Origin: Brevibacillus ruminantium
GTDB taxonomy: Bacteria; Bacillota; Bacilli; Brevibacillales; Brevibacillaceae
Length of the DNA stretch: 64,000 bases
Direction: 5' to 3'
Assembly (NCBI RefSeq): GCF_023746555.1
Contig: NZ_CP098755.1
Span: forward strand, 1,144,001-1,208,000
The notes under the pieces: generated by a model
The model's input: only the letters and a program-made list of their open reading frames with translations
What the model was told of the DNA's origin: nothing
Database searches by the model: none
Position numbers and translations under genes: made by a program
Shown here: positions 17,118 to 26,395 of the stretch, one piece after another
Numbering within the stretch: position 1 is the stretch's first letter
Layout: each line of letters opens with the position of its first letter

Positions 17118-17332
17118 GCAGTTCTCCTCCTCAACCATAGCGTTATCACCAAGGTATGAGGAACTGTTTGTCCCTTAGTAGTGTGCCTCATTTTCACGAT
17201 TTGTTTCATATTTTTACCTTCCCTTTGGTCCTGGGCAAGTTTATCTAGAAGAGGCATACCCAACCAGATAAGATTATTGTATAGTTAATGTAAATAAGGT
17301 GAAAAACGAGATAAATAAAAGGAGACCAATCC

Positions 17333-18646
17333 ATGAGCAAGTGTCCGTTTTCCAGTTGGTTTGGCCTTAAAAGCAAGCAGAAAGAATCCTATTTCCACAA
17401 CAGAGCGGAAAGAGGAGAAATGGTCGTAGAACAAAAGTCCGAGCTTGTGAAACAATTATCCCTGATCAACCTTACCGTAGAGGATTTGGCTGTGGCCAAA
17501 ATGCTTCAACCGCTTGTTGTTCAAAATATTGCAGAAATTGTTGATTTCTTTTATGCCAATCTCGAAACAGAAGCGACTTTGATGGAAATTATCGACAAGA
17601 ACAGTACGATCGTAAGACTGAAGCAGACGTTGACTGGCCATATTACGGAGATGTTTAGCGGGAGGATCGACCGACAATATATCGAACAGCGAAGCCGAAT
17701 TGCGATCAAACATCTGAAAATCGGACTGGAACCAAAGTGGTACATGTGCGCCTTTCAAAACCTGCTGATCTCCTTGATTGACTTGTTGGACAGGCATATC
17801 GACGACAAGCAGGAGTTCAAACGTGCCGTTGCCGTTACGACCAAAATCCTGAACATCGAGCAGCAAATCGTGTTGGAGGAGTATGAGAACCAGCATGAAC
17901 GCCTCCGACAGGAAGCACAGAAGAAAAAGGATGAACTGCGTGTGGTCCTTTCCAACTCGGCTCATGAATTGGCAGCGGTTTCAGAAGAGACGAGTGCTTC
18001 TGTCCACCAGTTGACAGAGCAGTCCCGTGAGATTTTACGGTATGTGGAGAAAGGGACCGGGTATACGAACAAAGCGCAGGCGCTTTCAGATGAAGGCAAG
18101 GAGAAGCTGGAGAACCAGCAGCAGCAGATGGGCTTGATTGAGCGGAGTGCAGATCGCATTGCGCTTGAGATGCGGACGCTGGAGGAAATCTCTGAAAAGA
18201 TTCGCGGGATCGTGGATGTGGTGACGGCGATCGCCGAGCAGACCAATCTGCTGGCGCTGAACGCGGCGATTGAGGCGGCACGCGCGGGAGAGCAAGGACG
18301 AGGCTTTGCAGTGGTAGCCGGTGAGGTGCGCAAGCTGGCAGAACAGACGAAGCAGTCTGTAGCGGGTGTCACTGAGCTGATCGAAAAGACGAACACGCAA
18401 ACGGCCAGCCTCTCTGTCGTTGTGGCAGAAGTACAAAAACTGGTTTCGTCCAGCTCTACCATGACCAGTGAGACCAACCGGTTTTTTGACGAGATTCGCA
18501 GTGCTGTGACGGACAGTCAGGATCAGAGCAGCCGCATTCAGAAGGAGCTGGAAAACTTCTTCCATGTCATGGGAGAGATGAATCACGCGGTATCGCAGGT
18601 AGCCATTTCGGCAGATCAGCTATCGGAAATTACAGAAAATTTATAA
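17333..18646 (+). CDS. hemAT: Heme-based aerotactic transducer HemAT
   Basis: 437 aa, the same size as B. subtilis HemAT (432). Residues about 35-200 are the globin-coupled sensor: H127 in [17 protein letters not shown] aligns with the proximal heme histidine, and Y74 with the distal tyrosine region. Residues about 205-437 are a methyl-accepting signalling domain with the conserved tip [20 protein letters not shown]. No membrane segments, so a soluble oxygen sensor feeding the chemotaxis kinase. AAAGGAG ribosome site. Confidence 0.93.
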   Translation: MSKCPFSSWFGLKSKQKESYFHNRAERGEMVVEQKSELVKQLSLINLTVEDLAVAKMLQPLVVQNIAEIVDFFYANLETEATLMEIIDKNSTIVRLKQTLTGHITEMFSGRIDRQYIEQRSRIAIKHLKIGLEPKWYMCAFQNLLISLIDLLDRHIDDKQEFKRAVAVTTKILNIEQQIVLEEYENQHERLRQEAQKKKDELRVVLSNSAHELAAVSEETSASVHQLTEQSREILRYVEKGTGYTNKAQALSDEGKEKLENQQQQMGLIERSADRIALEMRTLEEISEKIRGIVDVVTAIAEQTNLLALNAAIEAARAGEQGRGFAVVAGEVRKLAEQTKQSVAGVTELIEKTNTQTASLSVVVAEVQKLVSSSSTMTSETNRFFDEIRSAVTDSQDQSSRIQKELENFFHVMGEMNHAVSQVAISADQLSEITENL

Positions 18647-18664
18647 ACGAAGCACTCATAGAAA

Positions 18665-18696
18665 AAGCACATTTCGACTTTTTACGAAATGTGCTT
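18665..18696. terminator. Bidirectional terminator between hemAT and the Crp-type gene
   Basis: Perfect 12-bp stem AAGCACATTTCG / CGAAATGTGCTT with A-rich left flank; the minus-strand reading has the better T-run. Confidence 0.8.
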
Positions 18697-19192
18697 ATAT
18701 TTGTTTTCGCAGCAATCGATTTACCGTTTCCCGGCGCAACCCGAGGAATTGTCCAATTTCCTCCTGAGTCAAGAGCTCTGTCAATGGGTAGTCCCCCACG
18801 TATTTCGCAAACCATTCCTGCATCAGCGTCCACTTTTCCGAAGGCGAGGAAGCGGTGAGCTGATCCATGCGCTGCTGGGTAAACCGCAATTTTGACTGAA
18901 GCAAGAGAGCGATCTCCCGGTAGCGGTAAGGGTTTTCCTCCAGCGAACGGTACCATTCTGCGGAGGGAATCACATCAACCTCGCAGCTCATCAAGGCGAT
19001 GGCCGTACCGTGATATTCCTTGGCCGTCAATAGAGAATGATGTGGGATCATTTCACCGGGAAGCAACAGGTTGAACAAAAACGGAGAGCCGTCCTCCTGC
19101 AAGCGAACCACTTTCAACAGGCCTGTACGGATATGGTAAAGAGGACCACTCTCCCCTTGACGAAACAGAATATCCCCTTTGTTCAGACGCAC
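18695..19192 (-). CDS. Crp/Fnr family transcriptional regulator, short form
   Basis: 165 aa from GTG 19192 (GGGAGGG upstream). It starts directly with cyclic-nucleotide-binding barrel strands (GDILFRQGESGPLYHIRTGLLKVV) and ends in the helix-turn-helix LTQEEIGQFLGLRRETVNRLLRK. It lacks the N-terminal extension and cysteine cluster of FNR, so it is not an Fe-S sensor; the total length is about 50 residues shorter than usual because the first barrel strands are missing. It lies downstream of the cysteine dioxygenase gene on the same strand. Target genes are unknown. Confidence 0.85.
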   Translation of the reverse strand: MRLNKGDILFRQGESGPLYHIRTGLLKVVRLQEDGSPFLFNLLLPGEMIPHHSLLTAKEYHGTAIALMSCEVDVIPSAEWYRSLEENPYRYREIALLLQSKLRFTQQRMDQLTASSPSEKWTLMQEWFAKYVGDYPLTELLTQEEIGQFLGLRRETVNRLLRKQI

Positions 19193-19285
19193 GTGAATCC
19201 CTCCCTTTTCACCATACCATCAAAAAAGACTGATGTGCAAATGATTTCCCAAGAGCAGTACGGTGCGCAGGCCTCTTCTGTTAAC

Positions 19286-19320
19286 TTAACAACAAACAGC
19301 CCCCTTTCAGGGAAGGGAGC
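19286..19320 (-). terminator. Terminator of the cysteine dioxygenase gene
   Basis: On the minus strand GCTCCCTT / AAAGGGGGC stem (one G-T pair) followed by TGTTTGTTGTT. Confidence 0.6.
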
Positions 19321-19340
19321 AGTCTTTGACATAGCCGGCA

Positions 19341-19838
19341 TCATGCGTGATCGCGAACAGGAGGCAAGCTGTACTCCCGACAGCCGGACAGTGGTGGACA
19401 GTAAAAATTTAAGGAGATGACTGGTATGTCTCCTTGATTGCGGATGGAATGGACCTCTCCGCAGGGGATAAAAAAGATATCACCCGCCGGGACGTGCGTA
19501 GCAGCCGTCTCTTTAACGTGACAGGAGGAATGAGGGGAATCGGGAAAGACACAGTGGATGACGTTCGTTAAAACTCCTTGCAGAACCAGCTCCAAACCCC
19601 ATGAAGCGCCGTGGTCGTGCGGAGCTGACTCTTGATAGGGGGGTAAACAGATAAGAACGATTTCAATTGCTTCCGTGCGAAAGAGGACTTTCCTGCCATA
19701 GGGAAGGCCGTCCGGAGCGGGAATGTGGGATTCCAGATCAGCAGGATGAATGGACAGGTGTGCCAGTGCCTCTTTGACCATACAGGCGGTGGGGGCAGAA
19801 AGCTTAGTGAACGTTTTTTCAAGTTCCTCTAGGATCAT
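19341..19838 (-). CDS. Cysteine dioxygenase-type cupin
   Basis: 165 aa from ATG 19838 with GGAGGAGACC directly upstream. The first cupin motif, HDHGASWGLELVLQGVLTN, and the second, CGEVHSIRN, supply the three-histidine iron site of cysteine dioxygenases (H-x-H...H). These oxidise cysteine, or a related thiol, to the sulfinate. The thiol substrate is not proved. The neighbouring Crp-type gene and the TSUP and MccAB genes elsewhere in the window fit a sulfur-metabolism role. Confidence 0.82.
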   Translation of the reverse strand: MILEELEKTFTKLSAPTACMVKEALAHLSIHPADLESHIPAPDGLPYGRKVLFRTEAIEIVLICLPPYQESAPHDHGASWGLELVLQGVLTNVIHCVFPDSPHSSCHVKETAATHVPAGDIFFIPCGEVHSIRNQGDIPVISLNFYCPPLSGCREYSLPPVRDHA

Positions 19839-19947
19839 GGGTCTCCTCCAAAGCATAGTTCTTTCGCTAACTGTATGCAGGGGGAGGGGGGAGGGTGCCT
19901 ATCTATCTCATTCTTAAAAACTGCAGTCATATGACGAGCGAACATAG

Positions 19948-20003
19948 TTGACGCTCTTTTTAAAATTATGTTACTATTTGGAAAATGCTTTGTATACAGC
20001 ATA
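19948..20003 (+). promoter_or_regulatory. Promoter and candidate GntR operator of the dicarboxylate cluster
   Basis: TTGACG (19948-19953), 18-bp spacer, TACTAT (19972-19977). Just downstream lies TTTGTATACAGCATAC, centred on the palindrome GTATAC (19992-19997), a sequence type bound by FCD-class GntR regulators. The position fits autorepression. Confidence 0.6.
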
Positions 20004-20033
20004 CGGTATTCATTCTTGGAAGGGTATGAGGCT

Positions 20034-20708
20034 ATGGCCAAAATGATCAAGCGTAGCGAGACACTTCAAACTCAGGTGTATGAATACATTCGGGAACAGA
20101 TCCTGTTTGGCGGTCTTTCTCCAGGTCAGCGTCTTATTGAAGAACGCATCTCTGAGGAGACTGGTGTCAGCCGGAGCCCGATTCGCGAGGCTTTGCGCCG
20201 TCTGGAAAAGGACGGTCTTGTTGTCGTACAGGCACAGGGTGGTGTGACGGTCTATCAGCCTACTCTTGAAGATTTCACCTATTTGTTTGAATGCCGTCTC
20301 AACCTGGAGCCGGCCGCAGCCAAATTCGCTGCCGAACGCAGGTCTGAAGGCGAGCTGCGCGAGTTGGAAGAACTGTTGCATCAAATGAAGACGCTGCAGT
20401 ATCCGAGTGATCCGCGCCGCACCCATGAACTGAATTTTACGTTTCATCAGCGAATTTCGGAAGCGAGTCGCAATCCATACCTGACCAAGATCATGAATGA
20501 ATTGAAAGTGTTGATTTCGTTTTACCGAAATGCCATTTTGGAGGTTCATCCGCGTCGGCCGGAGACTGTGATTTCGGAGCATGAGGCGATCCTGGAGGCC
20601 ATCCGCAATCAGGATGGCGCCCAAGCAAAGGCGAGCATGGAAGTACACATCTCGCGCGATTTTGAGCTTTGTATGGACGCCAATCGAAAACAACAAGACG
20701 ACCAATAA
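20034..20708 (+). CDS. GntR family regulator, FCD (FadR-like) class
   Basis: 224 aa from ATG 20034. Winged helix: YIREQILFGGLSPGQRLIEE and SRSPIREALRRLEKDGLVVV. FCD ligand domain about 90-215 with metal-binding histidines (HELNFTFHQRISEASRNPYL, EHEAILEAI, HISRD). FCD regulators sense organic acids. It is first in a same-strand cluster with a CoA-transferase 10 bp downstream, so it probably senses the acid that this cluster degrades. Confidence 0.9.
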   Translation: MAKMIKRSETLQTQVYEYIREQILFGGLSPGQRLIEERISEETGVSRSPIREALRRLEKDGLVVVQAQGGVTVYQPTLEDFTYLFECRLNLEPAAAKFAAERRSEGELRELEELLHQMKTLQYPSDPRRTHELNFTFHQRISEASRNPYLTKIMNELKVLISFYRNAILEVHPRRPETVISEHEAILEAIRNQDGAQAKASMEVHISRDFELCMDANRKQQDDQ

Positions 20709-20718
20709 GGAGGGGCCA

Positions 20719-21921
20719 ATGACGACAAGAAAGCCGCTGCAAGGCGTGCGCGTGCTGGAGCTGGGTACGCTCGTAGCAGCACCGTTTGCAGGCAAGATTT
20801 TTGCAGAATTTGGTGCGGAGGTTATCAAGGTGGAAGCACCGGAAACTGGTGACCCCTTGCGCAACTGGCGGGCTATGCATGATGACACATCCGTTTGGTG
20901 GTATGTACAATCACGCAACAAAAAATCAATCACCGTTGACATGCGGAAGGAAGAGGGGCAGGATCTGATCCGCTCTCTGGCAAAAGAAGTGGACATCGTC
21001 ATCGAGAACTTCCGTCCAGGCACACTGGAAAAGTGGGGAATTGGCTATGATGTGCTCTCCAAGCTGAATCCCGGCTTGATTATGGTGCGTATTTCGGGCT
21101 ATGGACAAACGGGTCCTTATCGCAATAAACCGGGATTTGGCAGCGTGGCCGAGGCGATCGGGGGACTTCGCTATTTGACGGGTTATCCTGATCTGCCGCC
21201 AGTCCGGGTCGGTGTCGCCATCGGCGATCTGACAGCCGGATTGTATGCAGTTATCGGCGGTATGATGGCTTTGCAGGCGCGTGACAAGTCACCGGAGAAA
21301 AAAGGACAAATGGTCGATGTCGCACTGTATGAAGCCGTATTCAGTCTGCTGGAGGGCGTTCTGCCGGAGTACGACCTGAAGGGGTTGGTGCGTGAGCGGA
21401 CAGGCAGCACACTGCCGGGTATCGCGCCTTCCAATACCTACCTTTGTGCAGATGGGAAATACCTGGTCATCGGCGCAAACGGCGACAATATTTTCAAGCG
21501 CTTGATGCACGCAATTGGACGCAGTGACATAGCAGAAGATCCGCGTTTTGCAAACAATCAGGGGCGTGCGGATCATGTGACGTATATCGACCAAGTGATT
21601 GGGGAGTGGACGATGAAGCATCCATTGAAGGAAGCTCAGCGGTTACTGGATGAGGCGGCTGTCCCTGTAGGGCCGATTTACAGCATTGAAGATATCGCGG
21701 AGGATGAGCACTATCAGGAACGAGGCATGCTGGAGGAGATTGAGCTGCCAGATGGGGAGTCGGTGAAGTTTCCAGGAGTTGTGCCCAAGCTGTCGGAAAC
21801 ACCGGGCGGCCATGAGTGGGTAGGACCGAAGCTGGGAGAGCATAACGAAGAGATCTTTGAAAAGCTGCTACAGCTGGACCCGGCGGTTTTGGCTCTTCTG
21901 AAGGAGAAGCGAGCGATATGA
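20719..21921 (+). CDS. Class III (CaiB/BaiF) CoA-transferase
   Basis: 400 aa, ATG with AAGGAGGGG. Family III features: LGTLVAAPFAGKIFAEFGAEVIKVE, NKKSITVDMRKEEG, then catalytic Asp170 in VAIGDLTAGLYA. The enzyme transfers CoA between carboxylic acids through an aspartyl-CoA thioester. Its stop overlaps the next ATG (ATGA), coupling it to the HMG-CoA-lyase-like enzyme. That pairing suggests activation of 3-hydroxy-3-methylglutarate or a related hydroxy-diacid, as done by mammalian SUGCT; this substrate is inferred. Confidence 0.88.
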   Translation: MTTRKPLQGVRVLELGTLVAAPFAGKIFAEFGAEVIKVEAPETGDPLRNWRAMHDDTSVWWYVQSRNKKSITVDMRKEEGQDLIRSLAKEVDIVIENFRPGTLEKWGIGYDVLSKLNPGLIMVRISGYGQTGPYRNKPGFGSVAEAIGGLRYLTGYPDLPPVRVGVAIGDLTAGLYAVIGGMMALQARDKSPEKKGQMVDVALYEAVFSLLEGVLPEYDLKGLVRERTGSTLPGIAPSNTYLCADGKYLVIGANGDNIFKRLMHAIGRSDIAEDPRFANNQGRADHVTYIDQVIGEWTMKHPLKEAQRLLDEAAVPVGPIYSIEDIAEDEHYQERGMLEEIELPDGESVKFPGVVPKLSETPGGHEWVGPKLGEHNEEIFEKLLQLDPAVLALLKEKRAI

Positions 21922-22829
21922 ACAGGGATGTCACGATCATTGAAGTCGGACCCCGTGACGGGCTGCAAAATGAAGCGGGCTTTATCGCGACTGAGAAGAA
22001 GCAGCAGCTGATCCACATGCTTGCCGATGCAGGCTTGCAAAGGATAGAAGCGACATCGTTCGTCCATCCTAAACGCGTCCCGCAGATGGCTGATGCTGAG
22101 GAGATATGTGAAGGGCTGGAGGGAGTCCCGCATGTTTCGTTCAGTGCGCTGATTCCCAATCGCAAAGGCTTCGAGCGCGCTGTGCGCTTTCGACTCGGGG
22201 AAGTCAACTGGGTGACCTCCGCCAGTCCCGCATTCAATAAAGAGAACATCAATCAGACAATCGAGGAGAACCTCGAAGCGTTCCGCGAACTGGTCCCGCT
22301 AGCCAAAGAAGCGGGACTCCTGCTCCGTTTTTCGATCGCTACCAGCTTCGGCTGTCCGTTTGCAGGCCGGATCGATCCCGATGTAGTGGTGCGGCTGGCT
22401 GAACAGGCGTTGGAAGCTGGGGCCGGGGAGCTTGGGATTGCGGATACGATCGGCATCGCTGTGCCCAATGAAGTATACGCGCTGTGCGATCGGCTGGTCA
22501 AAGAGGTGGGGCAGGACAAGCTGTCTCTTCACTTGCATGACACGCGCGGACTCGCCCTGGCCAATACGTACGCAGCCTATACGGCGGGGATACGGACGTT
22601 TGAGACGGCTGCCGGCGGGCTTGGCGGCTGTCCGTTTGCTCCCGGAGCGGCTGGCAATGTAGCGACAGAAGATGTGGTGTACATGTTCGAGCGGATGAGG
22701 GTACGAACGGGGATTGAATTTTCTAAACTTTTGGACGCTTCGGAGTACGCCGTCAGCCTTTCCATGAGAATGCCGCTGGGGCGAATCCGTCTCGTAGAAA
22801 AGAAAGAGCAATCGACGATTCTGTTTTAA
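21918..22829 (+). CDS. Hydroxymethylglutaryl-CoA lyase-like enzyme
   Basis: 303 aa. TIM-barrel DRE family: EVGPRDGLQNE (R13, D14), metal histidines H215 and H217 in SLHLHDTRG, and the catalytic loop GGLGGCPFAPGAAGNVATED with C248 and N257. These match HMG-CoA lyase, which splits HMG-CoA into acetoacetate and acetyl-CoA. Closely related enzymes (for example YngG in leucine degradation) share all motifs. Coupled by overlap to the CoA-transferase, and followed by TRAP transporter genes. Confidence 0.9.
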   Translation: MNRDVTIIEVGPRDGLQNEAGFIATEKKQQLIHMLADAGLQRIEATSFVHPKRVPQMADAEEICEGLEGVPHVSFSALIPNRKGFERAVRFRLGEVNWVTSASPAFNKENINQTIEENLEAFRELVPLAKEAGLLLRFSIATSFGCPFAGRIDPDVVVRLAEQALEAGAGELGIADTIGIAVPNEVYALCDRLVKEVGQDKLSLHLHDTRGLALANTYAAYTAGIRTFETAAGGLGGCPFAPGAAGNVATEDVVYMFERMRVRTGIEFSKLLDASEYAVSLSMRMPLGRIRLVEKKEQSTILF

Positions 22830-22849
22830 ACAAATTGGGGGGAACAATC

Positions 22850-23929
22850 GTGAAGAAGAAATGGGTAAGTGTACTTGCGACAGTTGGATTAATGGGAAGT
22901 TTACTGGCGGGCTGTGGAGGTGCTCCTGCGGCTCAAAACGGAACCGCTCCGCAGAGCAATACGAATAACGAGGGTGGAGCCACCACGGCTGCCGCAGACG
23001 AATACGAGAAAGCAACCATTCGCCTGGCCTATAACCTGCCGCAAGACCACCATATTTCCAAAGGCATTGAGGAATTTGCCAAGAAAGTAACAGAGCGCTC
23101 GGGTGGAAACGTGAAAGTGCAGGTATATCCGGCAGGGCAGCTTCTCAGCGACAAGGAAATGAATCAGGCCATCTTGACGGGCGGCGTGGAGATGGGCGTC
23201 AACTCTTCGACGCTCTGGGCTTCTGTCGTACCGGCGATGGGGATTTTTGACGTTCCTTACGCGATTCCTACCTCCTACGAGCTGGCAGGCAAAGCGCTGA
23301 ATGGACCGGTAGGAGACAAGCTGAAAGCAGAAATGGAAGCTAAAGGAGCCAAAGTTCTGTTGTTTGCTGACTACGGCTATGCACAATTCGCCAACAGTGC
23401 TCGCCAGCTTACCAAGCCAGAGGATTTTCAAGGCTTGAAAATCCGCAGTATCGGTCATATCCCGTCTGCGATGATCCAAGCGTACGGCGCTGCACCGGTC
23501 TTCATGGGTGCAGGTGAAGTGTACATGGCCCTGCAACGGAAAACGATCGACGGTGCTACCTCGGGTACAACTGCGATGGTTCAGCGCAAATATGATGAAG
23601 TGTCCAAATACCTGACGATTTGTAACTACGCGTATCTGGAGTTCGTACTGGCAGTGAACAAAAAGTACTGGGATGGGCTGCCGCCGAAAACACAAGAGCT
23701 TGTGGCTGCGGCTGCGAAGGAAACGGAAGACTGGATTCGCACCCAGGCTGAACAGGAAGACAAGGCAACGGCTGAACAATTGAAGCAAAAAGGAATGGAT
23801 GTTTACATAGTGCCGGACTCTGACCTCCCTGCATGGAAAGAAGCCGCCAAGCCAGCTTGGGAGGAGTACGTAAAAACTGCCGGTGACCTGGGCAAAGAAC
23901 TTCTGGAGGATATGCAAAACATCAAGTAA
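22850..23929 (+). CDS. TRAP transporter substrate-binding lipoprotein (DctP family)
   Basis: 359 aa from GTG 22850 (GGGGGGAA upstream). Lipoprotein signal with lipobox LLAGC near residue 22 and a disordered linker to about 50. DctP fold: ATIRLAYNLPQDHHISKGIEEF, then QVYPAGQLLSDKEM, and the conserved substrate arginine region GLKIRSIGHIPSAMIQAYGA. TRAP binding proteins mostly hold carboxylates through that arginine. Being anchored by lipid fits a Gram-positive. It supplies the DctQ/DctM permease encoded next. Confidence 0.92.
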   Translation: MKKKWVSVLATVGLMGSLLAGCGGAPAAQNGTAPQSNTNNEGGATTAAADEYEKATIRLAYNLPQDHHISKGIEEFAKKVTERSGGNVKVQVYPAGQLLSDKEMNQAILTGGVEMGVNSSTLWASVVPAMGIFDVPYAIPTSYELAGKALNGPVGDKLKAEMEAKGAKVLLFADYGYAQFANSARQLTKPEDFQGLKIRSIGHIPSAMIQAYGAAPVFMGAGEVYMALQRKTIDGATSGTTAMVQRKYDEVSKYLTICNYAYLEFVLAVNKKYWDGLPPKTQELVAAAAKETEDWIRTQAEQEDKATAEQLKQKGMDVYIVPDSDLPAWKEAAKPAWEEYVKTAGDLGKELLEDMQNIK

Positions 23930-23963
23930 TGCCTGAGGAAAGGTGTAAACGGGGGACTTTTTG

Positions 23964-24470
23964 ATGAAATTTTTTCAGTTGCTGTACGACTGGAGCGACC
24001 GACTCATTCGTTTGGGTGGCATGATTGCCGGTGCTTTCATTGTATTGACGACGGGGATGATCTTTTTTGAGATCGTCTCCCGTTCGCTTTTCAACGCACC
24101 GACTACCTGGGCGACCGAATTATCGATTTATGCGATCATTGGCAGCTGCTTTTTTGGGGCTGCCTATGCCGTTCGCGTAGATGCCCATATCAAAGTTGAT
24201 TTGCTTTTGCATAATGTATCGGCGTCGATAAGACGCTGGATGCTGATTGTATCTGCAGGGATCGGACTGTTTTTCAGCCTGTTTTTCAGTTTTTTTGGCT
24301 TTGAGCATGTCAAGCAATCCATGGAGCTGGGCTTTACCTCAGCCTCCTTGCTGCAAATCCCGATGTATATTCCGGAAATGCTTTTGCCAATCGGAGGCAT
24401 CTTGCTTTGTCTGGCCTTCCTATTGCAACTGATTGACTACATCCGCGGACAGGAAGGAGGCGAGGCGTAG
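23964..24470 (+). CDS. TRAP transporter small membrane subunit (DctQ)
   Basis: 168 aa, four helices (MIAGAFIVLTTGMIFFEIVSRS, IIGSCFFGAAYAV, MLIVSAGIGLFFSLFFSFFG, LPIGGILLCLAFLLQL) with the DctQ-typical WATELSIYAIIGSCF. ATG 23964 preceded by GGGGGAC. The stop overlaps the dctM start by one base (TAGTG). Confidence 0.88.
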   Translation: MKFFQLLYDWSDRLIRLGGMIAGAFIVLTTGMIFFEIVSRSLFNAPTTWATELSIYAIIGSCFFGAAYAVRVDAHIKVDLLLHNVSASIRRWMLIVSAGIGLFFSLFFSFFGFEHVKQSMELGFTSASLLQIPMYIPEMLLPIGGILLCLAFLLQLIDYIRGQEGGEA

Positions 24471-25744
24471 TGGGCTGGTTTTTTGCAGGAGGCATGGCCT
24501 CGCTGATGCTGGTCGGGGTGCCGGTGGCATTTGCTCTATCGGTGCTGGCCGCAATCGGTTTGTACTTGTTTAACGGAGGAGCTCTCGGCCTCTCGCAAAT
24601 CCCGATTATTGCGTACAAGGCGCTTGACGACTTCACGATGAGTGCTTTGCCGATGTACGTCTTGATGAGTCAGATTCTCTTGTTCAGCGGTGTGGGCAAA
24701 GAGCTGTATGAAATGGCCAGTCGCTGGCTGCGCCATCTGCCCGGCGGTCTGGCCTTGGCCACGTTGGTTTGCTGCGGCATCTTTGCTGCCATTTCTGGCT
24801 CCAGTGTTGCGACAGCAGTCACTATCGGGATGGTTGCGATCCCGGAGATGACGTCTCGGGGATACGAGAAAAAAGCGGTTTTGGGTCTGCTTGCCGCTGG
24901 GGGAACTTTGGGAATTTTGATCCCGCCCAGTGTCCCGATGATTATTTACGGGTCCGTCACTGGTGAATCGGTTGGAAAGCTGTTTATTGCTGGGGTTCTG
25001 CCCGGAATCCTGCTGCTGCTCATCTTTATGGTATACGCCTCATGGAAAATGAGACATATCAAGGAAGCGGCAGCAACCTGGTCGGAGCGCTGGGAAGGAA
25101 CGCGTAAGGCGATTTGGGGATTGATGATGCCGGTGCTGATTATTGGCGGTATTTACTCCGGTCTCTTCACTCCGACGGAAGCTGCTGCGGTGGGTGTTGT
25201 GTTTAGTGCGCTGGTGGCCGGGATTGTCTACAAAAGTTTGTCCTGGTCCAACATCAAGAGCATCCTGCTTTCCACGGTAGCTACGAATGCCATGATTCTG
25301 TTCATTATCGTGGGGGCGATGTTGTTTGGCTTTATCCTGACCTCGCTGCAGATTCCGCAAGCGATGACGGAGCTGGCGACCAGTTTGCCTGTTTCCAAGT
25401 GGGTTGTCTTTATTCTGATCAACATTTTGCTGCTTGTTCTGGGCTGCTTCCTGGAGACCGTATCCATCCTGGTGATTACCCTGCCGATCCTGTACCCGAT
25501 CATCATGGCGCTCGGCTTTGATCCAATCTGGTTTGCGATCATCATGGTGGTCAACATGGAGCTGGCATTGATCACGCCGCCGGTTGGGCTGAACCTGTTC
25601 GTTCTGAAGGGCGTGGATCCGTCGTCGCCGATTTCTGCAATCGTTCGGGGGGCTGCTCCGTACGCGGTGATTATGATTCTGTTTATGGTATTGCTATCTG
25701 TTTTCCCTTGGCTGACGCTTGGGTTTATTGAAAACGTCCAATAG
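24470..25744 (+). CDS. TRAP transporter large permease (DctM)
   Basis: 424 aa, GTG start overlapping dctQ, GGAGG nearby. DctM signatures are AAISGSSVATAVTIGMVAIPEM, GGTLGILIPPSVPMIIYG, TPTEAAAVGVVF and ALITPPVGLNLFVLKG. About 12 hydrophobic segments; uses the sodium gradient in characterised relatives. Last gene of the GntR-CoA-transferase-lyase-TRAP cluster, followed by a terminator. Confidence 0.93.
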   Translation: MGWFFAGGMASLMLVGVPVAFALSVLAAIGLYLFNGGALGLSQIPIIAYKALDDFTMSALPMYVLMSQILLFSGVGKELYEMASRWLRHLPGGLALATLVCCGIFAAISGSSVATAVTIGMVAIPEMTSRGYEKKAVLGLLAAGGTLGILIPPSVPMIIYGSVTGESVGKLFIAGVLPGILLLLIFMVYASWKMRHIKEAAATWSERWEGTRKAIWGLMMPVLIIGGIYSGLFTPTEAAAVGVVFSALVAGIVYKSLSWSNIKSILLSTVATNAMILFIIVGAMLFGFILTSLQIPQAMTELATSLPVSKWVVFILINILLLVLGCFLETVSILVITLPILYPIIMALGFDPIWFAIIMVVNMELALITPPVGLNLFVLKGVDPSSPISAIVRGAAPYAVIMILFMVLLSVFPWLTLGFIENVQ

Positions 25745-25751
25745 TTGGAGA

Positions 25752-25788
25752 GGGCCTCTGTTCCGTTTTTTGGGACGGGGGCTTTTTC
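25752..25788 (+). terminator. Intrinsic terminator of the TRAP cluster
   Basis: GCCTCTGTTCC / GGGACGGGGGC stem with G-T pairs, loop of T, then TTTTTC. Confidence 0.8.
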
Positions 25789-25881
25789 TATTAGCGCTTG
25801 GCGATCTAGGGATGCTGATTACAAGCCCTTCATTCACCTGACAGATTGTTATTTAAGTTTTTGGGAACGGGGCCGTAGGTG

Positions 25882-26080
25882 GAAGAAGCATGTTTCCCTG
25901 CTCAGCTCCGTATTCCGCCCGCGAGGGAGAGTTCACTGTCCGCTCCGGGACGATTCGCGGGGGGAGCGCAAAAGCCGCCTCGCTTCGGGGTCATCCCAAG
26001 GTTGCGCTCCTTTTTCCCGCGAATCGCCCCTCCGCTGGGGCAGGGCTCCACAGTCGCACCGCAGGGAAACATGCTTCTTC
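25882..26080. mobile_element. 199-bp MITE-like structured element, copy A
   Basis: Ends are a perfect 20-bp inverted repeat (25882-25901 and 26061-26080). Read on the minus strand it is homologous along its whole length to copy B. Inner stems GGAGCGCAA/TTGCGCTCC and CGATTCGCGG/CCGCGAATCG are perfect. Conserved blocks include AACCTTGGGATGAC, GAGCGGACAGTGAA and GGCGGAATACGGAGC. No credible protein, although short open frames exist. No clear target duplication. Confidence 0.8.
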
Positions 26081-26232
26081 ACGATACCGGTGCTTTTTAA
26101 AAAGCTTGTAGGTTGAAGCGATGATGAAAGAAGGATCAAAAACTGGATGAAGTCATTGTCTGTAAGTTGAAATGAAAGTTGGAAGTAGACAAGTACGCCA
26201 ATCATACAAATCAGACCGTTTATCGTATTTAG

Positions 26233-26292
26233 CCGAGAAGACTCTCACTACTAAGTCTTACCTAGTTTGACGAAAGTGAGGAGAGTGTTCAA
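26233..26292 (+). mobile_element. Solo IS200/IS605-type end hairpin (remnant)
   Basis: GAGAAGACTCTCACTA ... AGTGAGGAGAGTGTTCAAA: imperfect stem ACTCTCACT / AGTGAGGAGAGT with the same GAGAAG opening and TTCA closing layout as the complete element at 28556-28915. No transposase or TnpB remains. Probably a relic. Confidence 0.5.
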
Positions 26293-26395
26293 AAGACAGA
26301 AAAGTATCAGGCTAAACATTTCCCTATACGAAAATCTTAAGTTTAATGGGCCTTTTTTTCACTCTTGAAAAAGTAGGAAAGGAGCGGGATGTTCG

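Noticed and set aside
25879..26111. Short open frames inside the MITE-like elements (MFPCSAPYSA-type)
   Set aside because: They occur in both copies only because the DNA is repeated; different frames shift between copies while stems are conserved, so selection is on structure.
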